DNA of 47,895 bases from Cardinium endosymbiont of Dermatophagoides farinae (GCF_007559345.1 NZ_VMBH01000004.1:1-47895); one strand, 5' to 3'; positions 27,290 through 37,675 are shown, counted from the stretch's first letter. Notes: a model not told the origin generated them from the sequence alone. A program made the numbers and translations.

Positions 27290-30095
27290 ATGCCTAGGAG
27301 ACAAATATTAATACGCACCGCAAGCCAGCCAATAGGTTCGGTTTTTCTGTCTTGCTTTGTTACCTGAAGAACATAGGGATGATCCCAGATAAAAAATCAC
27401 TACTTTCCGATTTTTTACTCAAGCATATCGCTAGCAGACTTAATTTATCAAATGAACTTTGGAAAGATTATGCATCAGGACGAGACACCACTCGCAGGGA
27501 ACATTTAATAGAACTATACCACTATCTAGGACTAAAAAATTTACAAAACAGATTCAAAATGATTGCATTTCGTATTTAATTCCACTTGCAAAACGCACTG
27601 ACAAGGGTATTCTTCTTGCACAAGAACTTCTAAAGTATATGCAGCGGAATTGCGTGATTATTCCCACTATTGATGTACTGGAGCGAACGTGCTCAAAGGC
27701 CATGGCTGCTGGTGATAAAATAGTATTCTCGGAACTGAATGCTCAACTTATATCAGAGTATAAGGTCAATCTAGACAGCCTTCTGATTGCATTAAATAAT
27801 CATCTTTCACGTCTATCTTGGATTCTTCAACCTCCTGGTAAAATTAACGGAAAAAATGTATTACAGCACATTGAACGCTTGAATACGATCATGGCAATAG
27901 ACTTACCGGTAGGGATCGGACGTTTAGTTCATCAGAATCGGTTACTGAAACTGGCCCGTGAGGGTCGGAATATGAGCAGCCGAGATTTGACTAAGTTCTC
28001 ATCAAGCAGACGATACGCTATTCTAATATGTGTGATTGAAGAAGCCAGAGCTACACTTACAGATGAGATCATCGATTTGCATGAGCGTATCTTGAACAGT
28101 ATGTTCAGCCGGGCTAAAAGGACTCAGGCGGAGCGACTCCAGCAAACAGGTAAACTTATCCAGTCTAAACTGTACCAGTATATTGCTATTGGTCAAGCAT
28201 TAACTGAAGCCCGTGAATCCGGAGAAGATCCATGGACTGCTATTGAACATGTTATGCCATGGCAAAAATTTATTATAAGTCTAGAAGAAACCCGTTTTTT
28301 GACCAAAAAAAGTAATTTTGATCCACTGCATATTATTATTGAGAAATATAGTACGTTACGTAAATACGCTCCAAGAATGTTGTCTGCGTTGGAACTGAAT
28401 GCCACGCCAGCTGCACAGTCACTAGCCGAGGCTCTGACAGTCATCAGAGAAATGTATCATAAACAGTTACGAAAGGTCCCACCAATGGAACCGTTGGATT
28501 TTATTCCTGAAAACTGGAGGAAAGTGGTTATTGCACCCACCGGAATAAATCGACAGTACTATGAATTTTTCGCTCTTAACGAACTGAAAGACGCGCTTCG
28601 TTCAGGGGATATCTGGGTAAAAGGTTCTCGCCGATATAAAAATTTTGACGATTACCTCATTCCTAAAAAGGAGTTTAATAAGTTGATTCAGAATCATCAG
28701 TTACCACTTTCTGTCCCTTTTGATTACAGTCAATATATTGGAAGTCGCCTAACATTATTGAAATCACGACTCGAAGAGGTAAACAAAATGGCCCTTATAG
28801 GTGATTTACCTAATGTTGAAATATCTAATAAAAGAGTAAAGGTCACGCCATTGGATAATAGTGTTCCTGCAGAGGTTTCACCGCTGACAGCCCTGGTTTA
28901 TAGTATGTTACCTCATCCTAAAATTACAGAGATACTGGATGAAGTAAACGACTGGACAGCGTTTACTGACCATTTTTCTCATCTCAAAAATGAGGTCATC
29001 CGCCCTGATACTCGGCTCCTCCTAACCACTATCCTGGCTGATGGAATTAACCTTGGGCTAGGTAAAATGGTAGAGGCCTGTCCTGGAGTTACTAGATCTT
29101 CACTGGAAAGTATTCAGGCGTGGTATATACGAGATGAAACGTATTCAGCTGCTCTTGCTGAATTAGTTAATGCGCAGGGAAAGCAACCTATGGCGATATA
29201 CTGGGGTGACGGTACTACATCGTCTTCAGACGGTCAGAACTTCAGAGTCGGAAGCCTTGGACGCTACGCTGGACAAGTCAATCCTAAATATGGACAGGAT
29301 CCTGGTATTCAGTTTTATACGAATATCTCTGATCAATACAGTCCATTTTATACCAGGGTTATCAGCCGGGTAAGGGATTCAACTCATGTACTCGATGGCT
29401 TGCTGTATCACGAAAGTGATCTAGAAATCCGGGAACACTATACCGATACATCTGGTTTCACCGATCATGTATTTGCCATGATGCACCTACTTGGTTTTGA
29501 ATTCTGCCCAAGAATTCGAGATCTACATGACAAACGACTTTTTATTCAAGGAAAAGCCCAACAATACCCTGGACTTCAGTCTATTATATCTTCGAACAGC
29601 CTGAATCTGAAAGATATCAAATCAAACTGGGCTGACGTGCTTCGTCTAGCCACCTCGATCAGCCAGGGGACAGTTACTGCATCCCTAATGCTCAAGAAGT
29701 TGGCCAGTTATCCAAAACAGAACGGTCTGGCAAAAGCTCTCAGAGAAATCGGGAGAATAGAAAGAACATTATTCATGCTGAACTGGTTTCGAGATCCAGC
29801 ATTGCGTCGACGTGTACAAAAAGGGCTTAATAAAGGAGAAGCCCGTAATGCCCTTGCCCGTGCGGTATTTATGCACAGGTTGGGGGAAATCAGGGACAGA
29901 AACCTGGAAAATCAGAGCTACCGTGCCAGTGGACTAACACTGCTCACAGCTGCCATCACGCTATGGAACACGGTCTACATCGAAAGAGCTGTAGACTCTC
30001 TGAAAAAACAGGGAATAAAAATCAATGATCAATTGTTATCACATCTATCTCCATTAGGATGGGAGCATATCAATTTGACAGGAGATTATATCTGA
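27290..30095 (+). pseudogene. tnpA: Tn3-family transposase (TnpA), with an N-terminal deletion and a frameshift
   Basis: The ATG at 27290 opens with the typical MPRRQIL but soon leaves frame. The family text resumes in another frame at RKPANRFGFS, LLCYLKNIGM, apparently lacking about 40 residues. That frame runs to 27579, while the rest (about 850 residues, to 30095) is one base back. The switch is at A-AAA-AAT (27534-27540), a perfect -1 slippery heptamer, and restores LGLKNFTKQ. The DDE core is intact: WGDGTTSSSDGQ, EHYTDTSGFTDHVFAMMHLL, and LNKGEARNALARAVF with EIRDRNLENQ. Either the A-run is miscounted or frameshifting is used. With the N-terminal gap it is probably defective, because that region helps bind the terminal repeats. 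Confidence 0.85.
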
Positions 30096-30170
30096 ACAAG
30101 AAAGCGTAAAAAAACATTAAGTAAGTTCCGACCTCTACGACCGGCTAACATAGAAAAATACAAAAACAGC

Positions 30171-30208
30171 CTTAACGTACAATAATTTCCCATATCCAAG
30201 GAGACCCC
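30171..30208. repeat. 38-bp terminal inverted repeat, right end of the transposon
   Basis: CTTAACGTACAATAATTTCC through GAGACCCC. It is the inverse of 26316-26353 with one substitution (C for T in the middle). Confidence 0.95.
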
Positions 30209-31893
30209 TAATAGCTTATTAAAGAAAGAGGACATAAAAACTCACAGAAATAACTTTTACCTATATTCTCCTTAGGAGAACATAATATTAAAGCATGTTT
30301 ATTAATACCATCTCTTTCAAATACTGCACGAACAGCCCTAATCATCCATTTCTTAAGATGCGTGTACCAGTACTTAGCATGACTAGTATCTCTATTTTTC
30401 AGCTTAACATAGCTCGATAACTCTAAAATATAATCTATATTACCACTTATCTCACTTCCTTCAAATGACAAAAAATAACACTGAATAGGATGAAATTGTT
30501 TAACAAAAAACGATCGAAGTATGCATTTAATAACATCTAAGGAACAAGATATACCATGACGATCTAAATGTCCACGAAGCTCACTTACATTCACTTTTTC
30601 CCATATATCACACTTACTTTTAACTAAAATCTCACACTGCTGTGTAACAACATTTAAGCGAAAATCAAACTTTCCACTTAAATAGTGTTCTACTTTACTA
30701 CGTATACTATTACTTACCCTAGTACTTTTCGTACCAAAAGACTTCTGCAAAGGTAAGAGCATAGCTTTTTTTATAGCTACGTCTAAAAGTAACTGAAAAT
30801 CATCAGATGAATAACTACGAAAATACTCTGCCAGATCTTTTATATCTACAGGTAATGGTATAGAAACAATACAAAAAGAAGTTTCTAAGCGTTTAGATGC
30901 ATTAATCCCAGCAACATCATTATCATAACAACTCAAAATAACAGAAGTTCTCTTTCTCAATTCTTCTAATAACGAAGCACTCAGAATTTGATGCTCTGAC
31001 TGTAAAGAAATAACATTTCTAAACCCATGAGCATAAGCACTCATGCAATCCTTTTCTCCAGCAGTTAATAAAACATAATCTAAAGTACCCTCATCCAATT
31101 GCGACAACCCAAATACATCATCTTTCGTTTGATTCTTGTAACTAAAAGATTTCCTTTGTCCTTTAAAAAATAGATCGGAAGAAAAAGATGAACTAATTTC
31201 AGGAACATAAACCTTTATCCTACCAGAAATATCATATGCAGAAGCAATTTGATTTTTTTCTCTGTACTTAAAAGACAAAAAACGATTTGAATTACTCGTA
31301 TAAGATAGAAAACCAACCTGTTTAACATGAAACCTTTCTAGAACAGGCTTAGAAATATTGTACTGAGTCCAGTATTCTAAATGCAAACGAGAAATATCAC
31401 TATTACCATAAGGCATATATTCAATATGAAGTATTTGAGAAGGTAGAGATCCTCGATTCTCTCCTATATCTGTTGAATCTTTAGAAATAATAGGTTTGAA
31501 AGAACTCAAATCTTGGATAGAATCGTTTTCTAATCCCAATAACATTTCCTGATTAATCAGCTGTAAAAGCTCTTTAAACTGCGCTTTACAATCTAAACCA
31601 TAGTAATCTGCCCACATACGGAATACATCACCCTGATGTCCGGTATTAAAAGACTTAAACTTCCATATGCCTTTATCTTTATAAATAGACATACTTGGTC
31701 TAGAGTCTTTTACTGAAAATATAGACTTATGGTTCTTTTTTCGTAAATTTGGGTTAAATGTAGGAACTAAGTGGCGTATAAGATTTTCTTCTCCACCTGC
31801 TTTTTCTAGAACTTGTTCTTTTGTTAACATACTTTGAATTTTGTTACCAAATAGAATAATTCTTACATTTAAAATAGGTCCTTCAAGCCTCAT
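30208..31893 (-). pseudogene. Toprim primase-helicase, N-terminal part, cut by the transposon
   Basis: 561 codons remain. Residues 40-110 look like a primase zinc-binding fold without the cysteines (KSIFSVKDSRPSMSIYKDKG, WKFKSFNTGHQGDVF). The Toprim domain has TAGEKDCMSAY (Glu about 280) and SCYDNDVAG (Asp pair about 324-326). The helicase starts near 540 with Walker A SPKENIGKSYF (Lys546) and then stops at the transposon junction. The ATG at 31893 is used here; Met22 (MLTKEQVLEKAG, complement of 31828-31830) is an alternative start. The fragment may still prime DNA, but it lacks Walker B and all later helicase motifs, found at 25653-26315. The family primes and unwinds plasmid or phage DNA at replication. 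Confidence 0.9.
30209..30213. repeat. Target-site duplication TAATA, right
   Basis: Matches 26311-26315. On the minus strand its last two bases plus the first G of the transposon make the TAG that ends the truncated primase. Confidence 0.92.
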
Positions 31894-31910
31894 TTATTAA
31901 AAATAAGAAT

Positions 31911-31938
31911 TAGCCTTCTTTGGGAGGCTATTTTTATT
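31911..31938. terminator. Hairpin between repL-like and primase genes
   Basis: TAGCCT and AGGCTA around an 8-nt loop, with T5 directly after on the plus strand and a weaker T-rich run on the minus strand. It lies 18 bases upstream of the primase start and may limit read-through from the repL-like gene. Confidence 0.45.
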
Positions 31939-32040
31939 TATTACCCTTACATTTCCTACCACACACGTATAGAAATACTTGATCTGAAATTAAGATTGAG
32001 TTAATATCACAAAAGCTCATTCTAATAGAATTACGCATAC

Positions 32041-32376
32041 TTACTTATCCAAAGATTTATCAATAAGTCCACTATTAACCCAGTATATACATCTGTATTT
32101 GGTTCTAGCTAATATATCTTTTTGACATAATTCTTTAAGAATTCTAAATACAGATGTTTTGGTCTTATAGCCCGATACACTTAAAAAATCATCTATATCT
32201 ATTAACATCTTTTCCTCGCTGAACAAGTTTCTATTTAACATGTACTTGATAAATTTTTGAGAAGACTTAGATAGGTTCAACATTACAGTCGGAATATCAA
32301 ATTCTTTTACATGCTTTTCCAAAAAAGGAGAAGCAGCATGTTCTTTAAAATCCCTCAAACATTTCATTGTATTCAT
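32041..32376 (-). CDS. RepL-like winged-helix replication protein
   Basis: A 111-residue protein. From about residue 30 the pattern resembles RepL-type plasmid replication proteins: IPTVMLNLSKSSQKFIKYML, then EEKMLIDIDDFLSVSGYKTK as helix-turn-helix entry, TSVFRILKELCQKDILARTK as recognition helix and wing, and YWVNSGLIDKSL at the end, like the YWINP tail in that family. It would bind an origin and start replication or regulate it. Its neighbours fit: GGTAAGAT repeats upstream (32510-32940) and the primase gene 147 bases downstream on the same strand. The assignment is by pattern memory, hence moderate. The duplicate at 497-831 is frameshifted. Confidence 0.6.
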   Translation of the reverse strand: MNTMKCLRDFKEHAASPFLEKHVKEFDIPTVMLNLSKSSQKFIKYMLNRNLFSEEKMLIDIDDFLSVSGYKTKTSVFRILKELCQKDILARTKYRCIYWVNSGLIDKSLDK

Positions 32377-33307
32377 CTTATTCTAATTGTTATCAAAAAA
32401 TTTCATGGTAACATGATTACATATCAACCTCAACCGCAAAATACAGGCAAAAATACTAATAGTATTAAATACGTATCATATAACTTCATAAATATATACA
32501 CAAATATATAAATAATATACTAATCAAAACAAATACGTATACAATTAAAAATATACTTACATACCAAAAAACAGGATGTGGTAACTTGAGGTAAGTATGG
32601 GTAACTTTGTGGTAAGAATAAAAAATCAGTTTTTATAAAATATTAATTTGAAAATCAATGTTTTATAAAAACTGTGGTAAGATGGTAAGATTTTAATGAG
32701 TTTATACAAACTAGTAAATATTTACACATAAAAATACACATACATATGTATGTGTACGTATGTATTTCTTAATATCTATATATAATATTATCTTACCATC
32801 TTACCACATTACCATATACTTTATATATATAATTCTGATTATCAACACATATGTGTTTTAAAAAATTGTGGTAAGATGTGTGGTAAGATTAGAAATCTTG
32901 GCCATTATATCTTACCACCTTACCACACGATTATAAAATAAAGTATCTCATAACCAATTATAATTATTAATCTTAAAAATTAGATGTGTAAGTATATGTG
33001 TCACATGCTTCGACACATACTTATAGAAATTGAAATAGTAGATCAACACGTTCAAACTAGATGATTAATATATATATTATTGGTAACCATATATATAAAT
33101 AAATCACATGTATCTATTATATGTCAAATGACATAAACTGACACTTCCACATGTTAAATAGAGTTCTCCTTGGGTATTTGAAATTATTGTAAGCTAATCT
33201 TGTTTTCTTATACCTAGCTCAGGTTTTTATAAAATTTCTGAATACAGTATACCTGTTAACAATTGCACTGGATAGATTCGCTCGCATTACGAGAGATAAA
33301 ACTTATC
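32377..33307. other. Probable replication origin region, GGTAAGAT repeats
   Basis: Gene-free. It has tandem GGTAA-core units at about 32577-32616 and a 14-bp inverted repeat CAGTTTTTATAAAA starting at 32627. GTGGTAAGATGGTAAGAT at about 32673 has its exact inverse at about 32789, and a second opposed pair lies at about 32868-32929. A 22-bp palindrome is at 32735-32756. The opposed GTGGTAAGAT boxes could bind the RepL-like protein, and the palindromes could extrude as hairpins where the primase acts. These roles are inferred. Confidence 0.62.
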
Positions 33308-34951
33308 TTACTTGTTCATCTGCTTTCTGAGCTCTTCTCTATTTACTGTTTCATAGGCCCAACTATCTATAGATTTGGTTGCTTGGTCAAAGTTAATACC
33401 TAATAAGATAATCTCTTTAGCTTTCCATAAATACGAGGTATAATACCTATTTTCTTTAATTTGTTGTAAGGCTACTTTATCATTTGATTTATACTTGATC
33501 TCTATGATATAAACTATGCTACCAATAGTAAGTACTATGTCTGCTCTACCTTTACTAGAAGGAGACTCACTAGCCACCTGACTGTTAATACCATCTAAAC
33601 AGTTTAAACCATAAAGTAACATATGAAGGTTACTATGATAATCTTTTTCTGTTTTACTGGTTATGTAGTAAGGGATACTGGAAAAGGCTATGTTAATAGC
33701 GATAATAAAGGACTCAATATCTTTGGCTTGTAAAGTGCTTTTTATTTGGTCCTGGGTTGATATAAAATAGTCTTTAACACGCCGTTCCAAGGCATCTTTA
33801 ACCGTTTGCGTAAAGGCCTTTTCTACCTCTTGATTAGGAAACTTAAGCTTATAAACCCCTGTAGATGGTTCATAACCATCTATCGTTAAATATCCAGTTT
33901 GAAACATCAATGCTTTCAAACTAATTTCATTTCTACTACCGGTATACATTAATTCAAATCTATAAGCATCAATCGGTAATGCATTTAGTTCAAATCTATC
34001 AGGATCTGCTAACATTTGGTTTATAAGCATAGTTGGACTACCTGATTCATACCAGTAGTCTTCTAGTTTACCAGAATCTAAAAATCTTAGCGTAGACCAA
34101 GGGTTATAGACACTCGCTCCATCTTCATAAAACTTATATCCATTGTAATAAGTAGCCATACGCCTCATTACTTCTGATGTAGATATTTTTTTATCTTCTT
34201 TTGTACCACATTTTTTAGCAATATCTTCCAATCTTTTTGCGAATATGGTTAAGATTTCTTGCTGCGTATAACCAAACATAGCACCAGCAGAAGCATCAAT
34301 GGTAATATCTTTTAAATGATTAGCCCCTGAAAATACGTCCGATAAACTGAATTTGCTTACGCCAGTAATAAAAGTGAACTTAAAACGTTTATTGAGTGAT
34401 TTTAAAGTCATGAAGAAATCTTTCATAACCTTAATATTGGCCTGTTCTAAGTCCGAACCTTTTGTTAAATTAACCATTGGGGCATCATACTCATCTATAA
34501 GGACTACGATATTAGATTCGTAACCGTTATTGAGCTTGGAAAGTGCTTCCACTAAATCTTTTAATCCACTTTGTATATCTTTCGTTTGAATAGTTACACT
34601 ATACGAGAAAGCTATTCTGGTTAACTCATCTTTTAAACTGTTTTCCAAGCAGTTCGGATTATGGTTTATGCCTGAAAAATCTATTTTGATTATAGGATAT
34701 TTTTTCCACTCATACCCGCTTTCTGGATTACCTATGTGGTACCCTTTAAACACTTCTTTCTCTCCTCTACATATCGTATCCAATGTATCGATAAACAAAG
34801 ACTTGCCAAACCTCCTAGGCCGGGCTATAAATACAGGATTTCTATTTTCTATTAACTCTTGTGCATATCGTGTTTTATCTACGTAGTAGCCTGTTTCAAT
34901 CACAGATTGAACATCTGAATAGCCAATAGGTAATGCATCTATCTTATGCAT
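33308..34951 (-). CDS. AAA-ATPase-like / PD-(D/E)XK nuclease protein (intact copy)
   Basis: A 547-residue protein. The N-terminus (ALPIGYSDVQSVIETGYYVD) and Walker A ARPRRFGKS (43-51) are typical of the AAA-ATPase-like/PD-(D/E)XK family common in Bacteroidota and their symbionts. Walker B is VVLIDEYDAPM (149-159), with Asp153 and Glu154. YYNGYKFYEDGASVYNPWST lies in the middle. The nuclease-like core at the C-terminus is GRADIVLT (Asp about 471) and VYIIEIKYKS (Glu about 485, Lys about 487), followed by ALQQIKENRYY. Cellular role unknown; the fusion of ATPase and nuclease suggests nucleic-acid targeting. It is distantly paralogous to 23741-25507. It lies downstream of the mob operon, separated by a strong hairpin, and is probably a separate unit. 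Confidence 0.85.
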   Translation of the reverse strand: MHKIDALPIGYSDVQSVIETGYYVDKTRYAQELIENRNPVFIARPRRFGKSLFIDTLDTICRGEKEVFKGYHIGNPESGYEWKKYPIIKIDFSGINHNPNCLENSLKDELTRIAFSYSVTIQTKDIQSGLKDLVEALSKLNNGYESNIVVLIDEYDAPMVNLTKGSDLEQANIKVMKDFFMTLKSLNKRFKFTFITGVSKFSLSDVFSGANHLKDITIDASAGAMFGYTQQEILTIFAKRLEDIAKKCGTKEDKKISTSEVMRRMATYYNGYKFYEDGASVYNPWSTLRFLDSGKLEDYWYESGSPTMLINQMLADPDRFELNALPIDAYRFELMYTGSRNEISLKALMFQTGYLTIDGYEPSTGVYKLKFPNQEVEKAFTQTVKDALERRVKDYFISTQDQIKSTLQAKDIESFIIAINIAFSSIPYYITSKTEKDYHSNLHMLLYGLNCLDGINSQVASESPSSKGRADIVLTIGSIVYIIEIKYKSNDKVALQQIKENRYYTSYLWKAKEIILLGINFDQATKSIDSWAYETVNREELRKQMNK

Positions 34952-35140
34952 AATTTTATCTTGTTAAACTTTTTTATTTTAATTTCTGATTGCGTTGATC
35001 TTACTTTTAAACTTTAATTAACTTAGAATTCTTTTGTTTTGATTCATTTTTTAACGGCATATAAACCAATAAAATGGGAAAAAACTTACCAAGAGTATAT
35101 TCATTACTACCACGTTTACCTATCTTTCCCATTAGTTTAC

Positions 35141-35171
35141 TAATCCTAATCGTGTTCCACGATTAGGATTA
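35141..35171. other. Perfect 14-bp hairpin between coupling-protein and AAA genes
   Basis: TAATCCTAATCGTG-TTC and exact inverse. Just before it, ATTAGTTTACTAAT (35131-35144) is itself a dyad and overlaps it. There is no T-run, so besides terminator it could be a recombination or single-strand origin site. Confidence 0.7.
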
Positions 35172-35196
35172 CACGAACATTAAAGCAAAAAGCATT

Positions 35197-36873
35197 TTAT
35201 ACTTTAACCCCCTGTTTACTAAATATACTATCTACCTCATTGTGTATTCGCTCCCAATTATCTTCAATTTTTCTACCTAGTTCACTATCAAACTTACTTG
35301 GTATCGATACTATTGGATAATTAGAATTATTAAGATGAGTAGCTATAAACTGAGGCTTATTACCTGCCACCTTTATGGTAAAATGACCTGGAGGCTGAGA
35401 AGCTATATAATTAGGTGTCAAGTAGGACTCCTTACCTAGTGACTTAGTAACCGTATCGTCTTTGTCCGACATATTTATAGAAGTCCTAACATTTGTATAA
35501 GAACCTGCCATTTTAGAAACGTAGGAACCGGTTGTTAAATTGCTGGTCATACCAAAGAACTGGTTGCCCAAATTATTTCTAATAACTTCTGCCTTACTGC
35601 TTCCATACATGTTTTTGAGTTGTTCGAAATCTTGCACACATACAATGGTCGATACATTATTAGACCTAGCTGTAGCAGGTAGATTCTCTAAACCCGGAAT
35701 AAATAACGTAGGAGCCTCATCTAAGAGGAATATAGACTTATTCTTTCCCTGTTGATTTATATGTTTCATGCATACCGTACCAATCAGGGCTATAATGGAA
35801 GATAAAGAGTCGCTTAACCTGGGATCATTAGCAACAGTCAACATCGTTGGATGCGCAGGATTGCTAACATCTAAATCGACGGTATTTTGATCACTCAAAT
35901 GACCAGAAAGTACCCAAAAGATTTCCTTGGTATATATCTTATTAAATGGCAATTGCAAGGAAGAAAATACACCAGCTAGCTGTTTTTCTGCATTATTCTT
36001 GTAGGCAGTATGAATAGGCTCTATCATGATTTTTGTTTCCCTATCTAAAGATAGTAAGGCAATACTTTGTTCGTAATCCTTCATAGCAACCAGTAAGGCA
36101 TGTGGTAAGGAACATAACGAACCATGATGCTTTTTAAGAAACCATATAATCGCACTAAAAAATGCAATAGCATTATCTGACCAAAAATCTTGTTTGTGCA
36201 TCCATTCTTTATTTAAATTTTTAAGTATGGCACTTGCATATTCTTGAGCGTAAAGCTTAAAAGGCAAATAACTGGGATGTAAGGGATTGCAACGGTGGGA
36301 TAAATGCGTATTGGTAATATTAATATGAGCGAATTTAGTTTGTTTATTTAAAAGCTCCTGATACATATGAGCAGACAAAGTTGGTGGATTACCTTTAAAA
36401 TCATATAAAAATCCAGCAAAACCCATATCAGCAGCTTGGTAAATAATAGGTTCCATAACAGAACTTGATTTTCCTGAACCAGCAGACCCTTCGATATATA
36501 TACCCTGAGATAGACTATCCAATACTATAAATCCTCTTTTTTGTCCTTTCCATATAAAACAATCAAGATATGGTTGCTTTTTATACTTACGATGCGTACT
36601 GCTTTGCAAAAACTGCTTATCCTCGGATGGTAGATCAGAAGTGTCAGGAATGAGACGATTAAATAAAATAAACGTTAACAATATGGCCAATAACATCCAC
36701 TTATTACATAAGTCTAATGAACGAAAGACTGGTTTACCTTTAAGATAAAATATGACGAACACATCATATATAGTAGTGAAGCATAAAACAATGAATATTG
36801 ATAAAAAAAGCAAAATCTTTTTTCTATCACGATGAAATATCCTAATAAAAATGTTTAAAATAAACTTTATCAT
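35197..36873 (-). CDS. VirD4/TraG-type coupling protein
   Basis: A 558-residue membrane ATPase that would bring the relaxase-DNA complex to a transfer channel. Two membrane spans lie at about 19-44 and 58-72. Walker A GSAGSGKS is at 129-136 and FAGFLYDFKGN at about 152-162. Walker B IFLLDEAPTLF (381-391) is followed by LPATARSNNVSTIVCVQDFE, typical of VirD4/TraG proteins. The C-terminus (LGNQFFGMTSNLTTGSYVSK) fits the recognition part. It follows the relaxase by 19 bases in the same operon. It is shorter than most TraG proteins. No type IV channel genes are in the window, so transfer would need a helper system. The duplicate at 3652-5326 is frameshifted. Confidence 0.87.
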   Translation of the reverse strand: MIKFILNIFIRIFHRDRKKILLFLSIFIVLCFTTIYDVFVIFYLKGKPVFRSLDLCNKWMLLAILLTFILFNRLIPDTSDLPSEDKQFLQSSTHRKYKKQPYLDCFIWKGQKRGFIVLDSLSQGIYIEGSAGSGKSSSVMEPIIYQAADMGFAGFLYDFKGNPPTLSAHMYQELLNKQTKFAHINITNTHLSHRCNPLHPSYLPFKLYAQEYASAILKNLNKEWMHKQDFWSDNAIAFFSAIIWFLKKHHGSLCSLPHALLVAMKDYEQSIALLSLDRETKIMIEPIHTAYKNNAEKQLAGVFSSLQLPFNKIYTKEIFWVLSGHLSDQNTVDLDVSNPAHPTMLTVANDPRLSDSLSSIIALIGTVCMKHINQQGKNKSIFLLDEAPTLFIPGLENLPATARSNNVSTIVCVQDFEQLKNMYGSSKAEVIRNNLGNQFFGMTSNLTTGSYVSKMAGSYTNVRTSINMSDKDDTVTKSLGKESYLTPNYIASQPPGHFTIKVAGNKPQFIATHLNNSNYPIVSIPSKFDSELGRKIEDNWERIHNEVDSIFSKQGVKV

Positions 36874-36892
36874 AATATATAAGATTTGAAAA

Positions 36893-37675
36893 TCAGATAG
36901 ATAAACCCTTAGATTGATCCAAGGATTTGTGTTTATTTAATATGTTCATAAAATTTTGCTTAGATAACGATCTGTCTATTTCACTGGCTTTGAATCGTTC
37001 TTCTTTTCCTGCTTGCATGATATAAAAACGTAAACCTTGAAAATCACCTTGTTTGTTGTGATACGCTTCGGTCCTAATATTAAAACGGGCACCTTCTGTA
37101 TTAAAAGAATTACTAAACGCATCTACAGAACGGATGCTACGGTCCTTTAATACAGACTTGGCAAGCTCTTTAACATTGTGTATAGCAGAGTTTTGCATAA
37201 GCTTATCTCTGGTTTTATCATTCTGCACATCTTTGGCTAAGGTTAAATCCATCTCATAGGCAATAGTTTCTGCAGCACGAGAAGAACGATTGCTGATGTA
37301 ATTGCCTTTATAAGCCTCTCCTGATTTACTAATCCTGTTTACATAAACGTGAATATGCTTATGTGCCTTATTAGAATGCACAAAGGAGATGTATTGATGG
37401 TTTTTTAAGCCCATTTTGTCTAAAAAAGATTGGTTGATAGTTTTTAAGTTTTCATGGGATAGTTGACGACCATCTTCTATAGTTGGAGAAATAACAAAAG
37501 AAAGGGAATTCCGTTCACACCTACTATTCATATCTTGAAATAGTTTAAACTCTTTGGAAACACCATAGGCAGTTTCTGTTACAATATTTTTATCTAACAG
37601 AATACCTTTTTCGGTTTTTTGTGCATAGGCGATGCTGGCGCCGATGTGACTGATACTTTTACCTATGGAAATCAT
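36893..37675 (-). CDS. Relaxase / mobilization nuclease (MobA-like)
   Basis: This 260-residue protein would nick the plasmid at oriT and stay bound to the 5' end during transfer. The relaxase metal motif is AHKHIHVYVNR (H105, H107, H109 with Asn113), preceded by QYISFVHSNK. Tyr17 in SIAYAQKTEKG is the likeliest catalytic tyrosine. It has the short Bacteroidota-type relaxase layout, with no helicase or primase extension. Its ATG overlaps the upstream gene's stop by 4 bases (37672-37675), so translation is probably coupled. It is identical to 5346-6128. Confidence 0.87.
   Translation of the reverse strand: MISIGKSISHIGASIAYAQKTEKGILLDKNIVTETAYGVSKEFKLFQDMNSRCERNSLSFVISPTIEDGRQLSHENLKTINQSFLDKMGLKNHQYISFVHSNKAHKHIHVYVNRISKSGEAYKGNYISNRSSRAAETIAYEMDLTLAKDVQNDKTRDKLMQNSAIHNVKELAKSVLKDRSIRSVDAFSNSFNTEGARFNIRTEAYHNKQGDFQGLRFYIMQAGKEERFKASEIDRSLSKQNFMNILNKHKSLDQSKGLSI

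Larger units (their letters stand above)
26316..30208 (-). mobile_element. Tn3-family transposon inserted in the primase-helicase gene
   Basis: This 3893-base element is bounded by 38-bp inverted repeats (26316-26353 and 30171-30208, one mismatch) and the direct duplication TAATA. Contents are resolvase (minus strand), res, and transposase (plus strand), the divergent Tn3-like layout, with no cargo genes. The perfect target duplication and the exact reading frame across the removed element point to a fairly recent insertion. The transposase frame is damaged, so it may no longer move on its own. Its codon use and higher GC content differ from the plasmid backbone. Confidence 0.95.

Noticed and set aside
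28193-28444. Minus-strand frame within the transposase gene, and a similar plus-strand one at 29170-29373
   Set aside because: Both are shadows in other frames of conserved transposase sequence.
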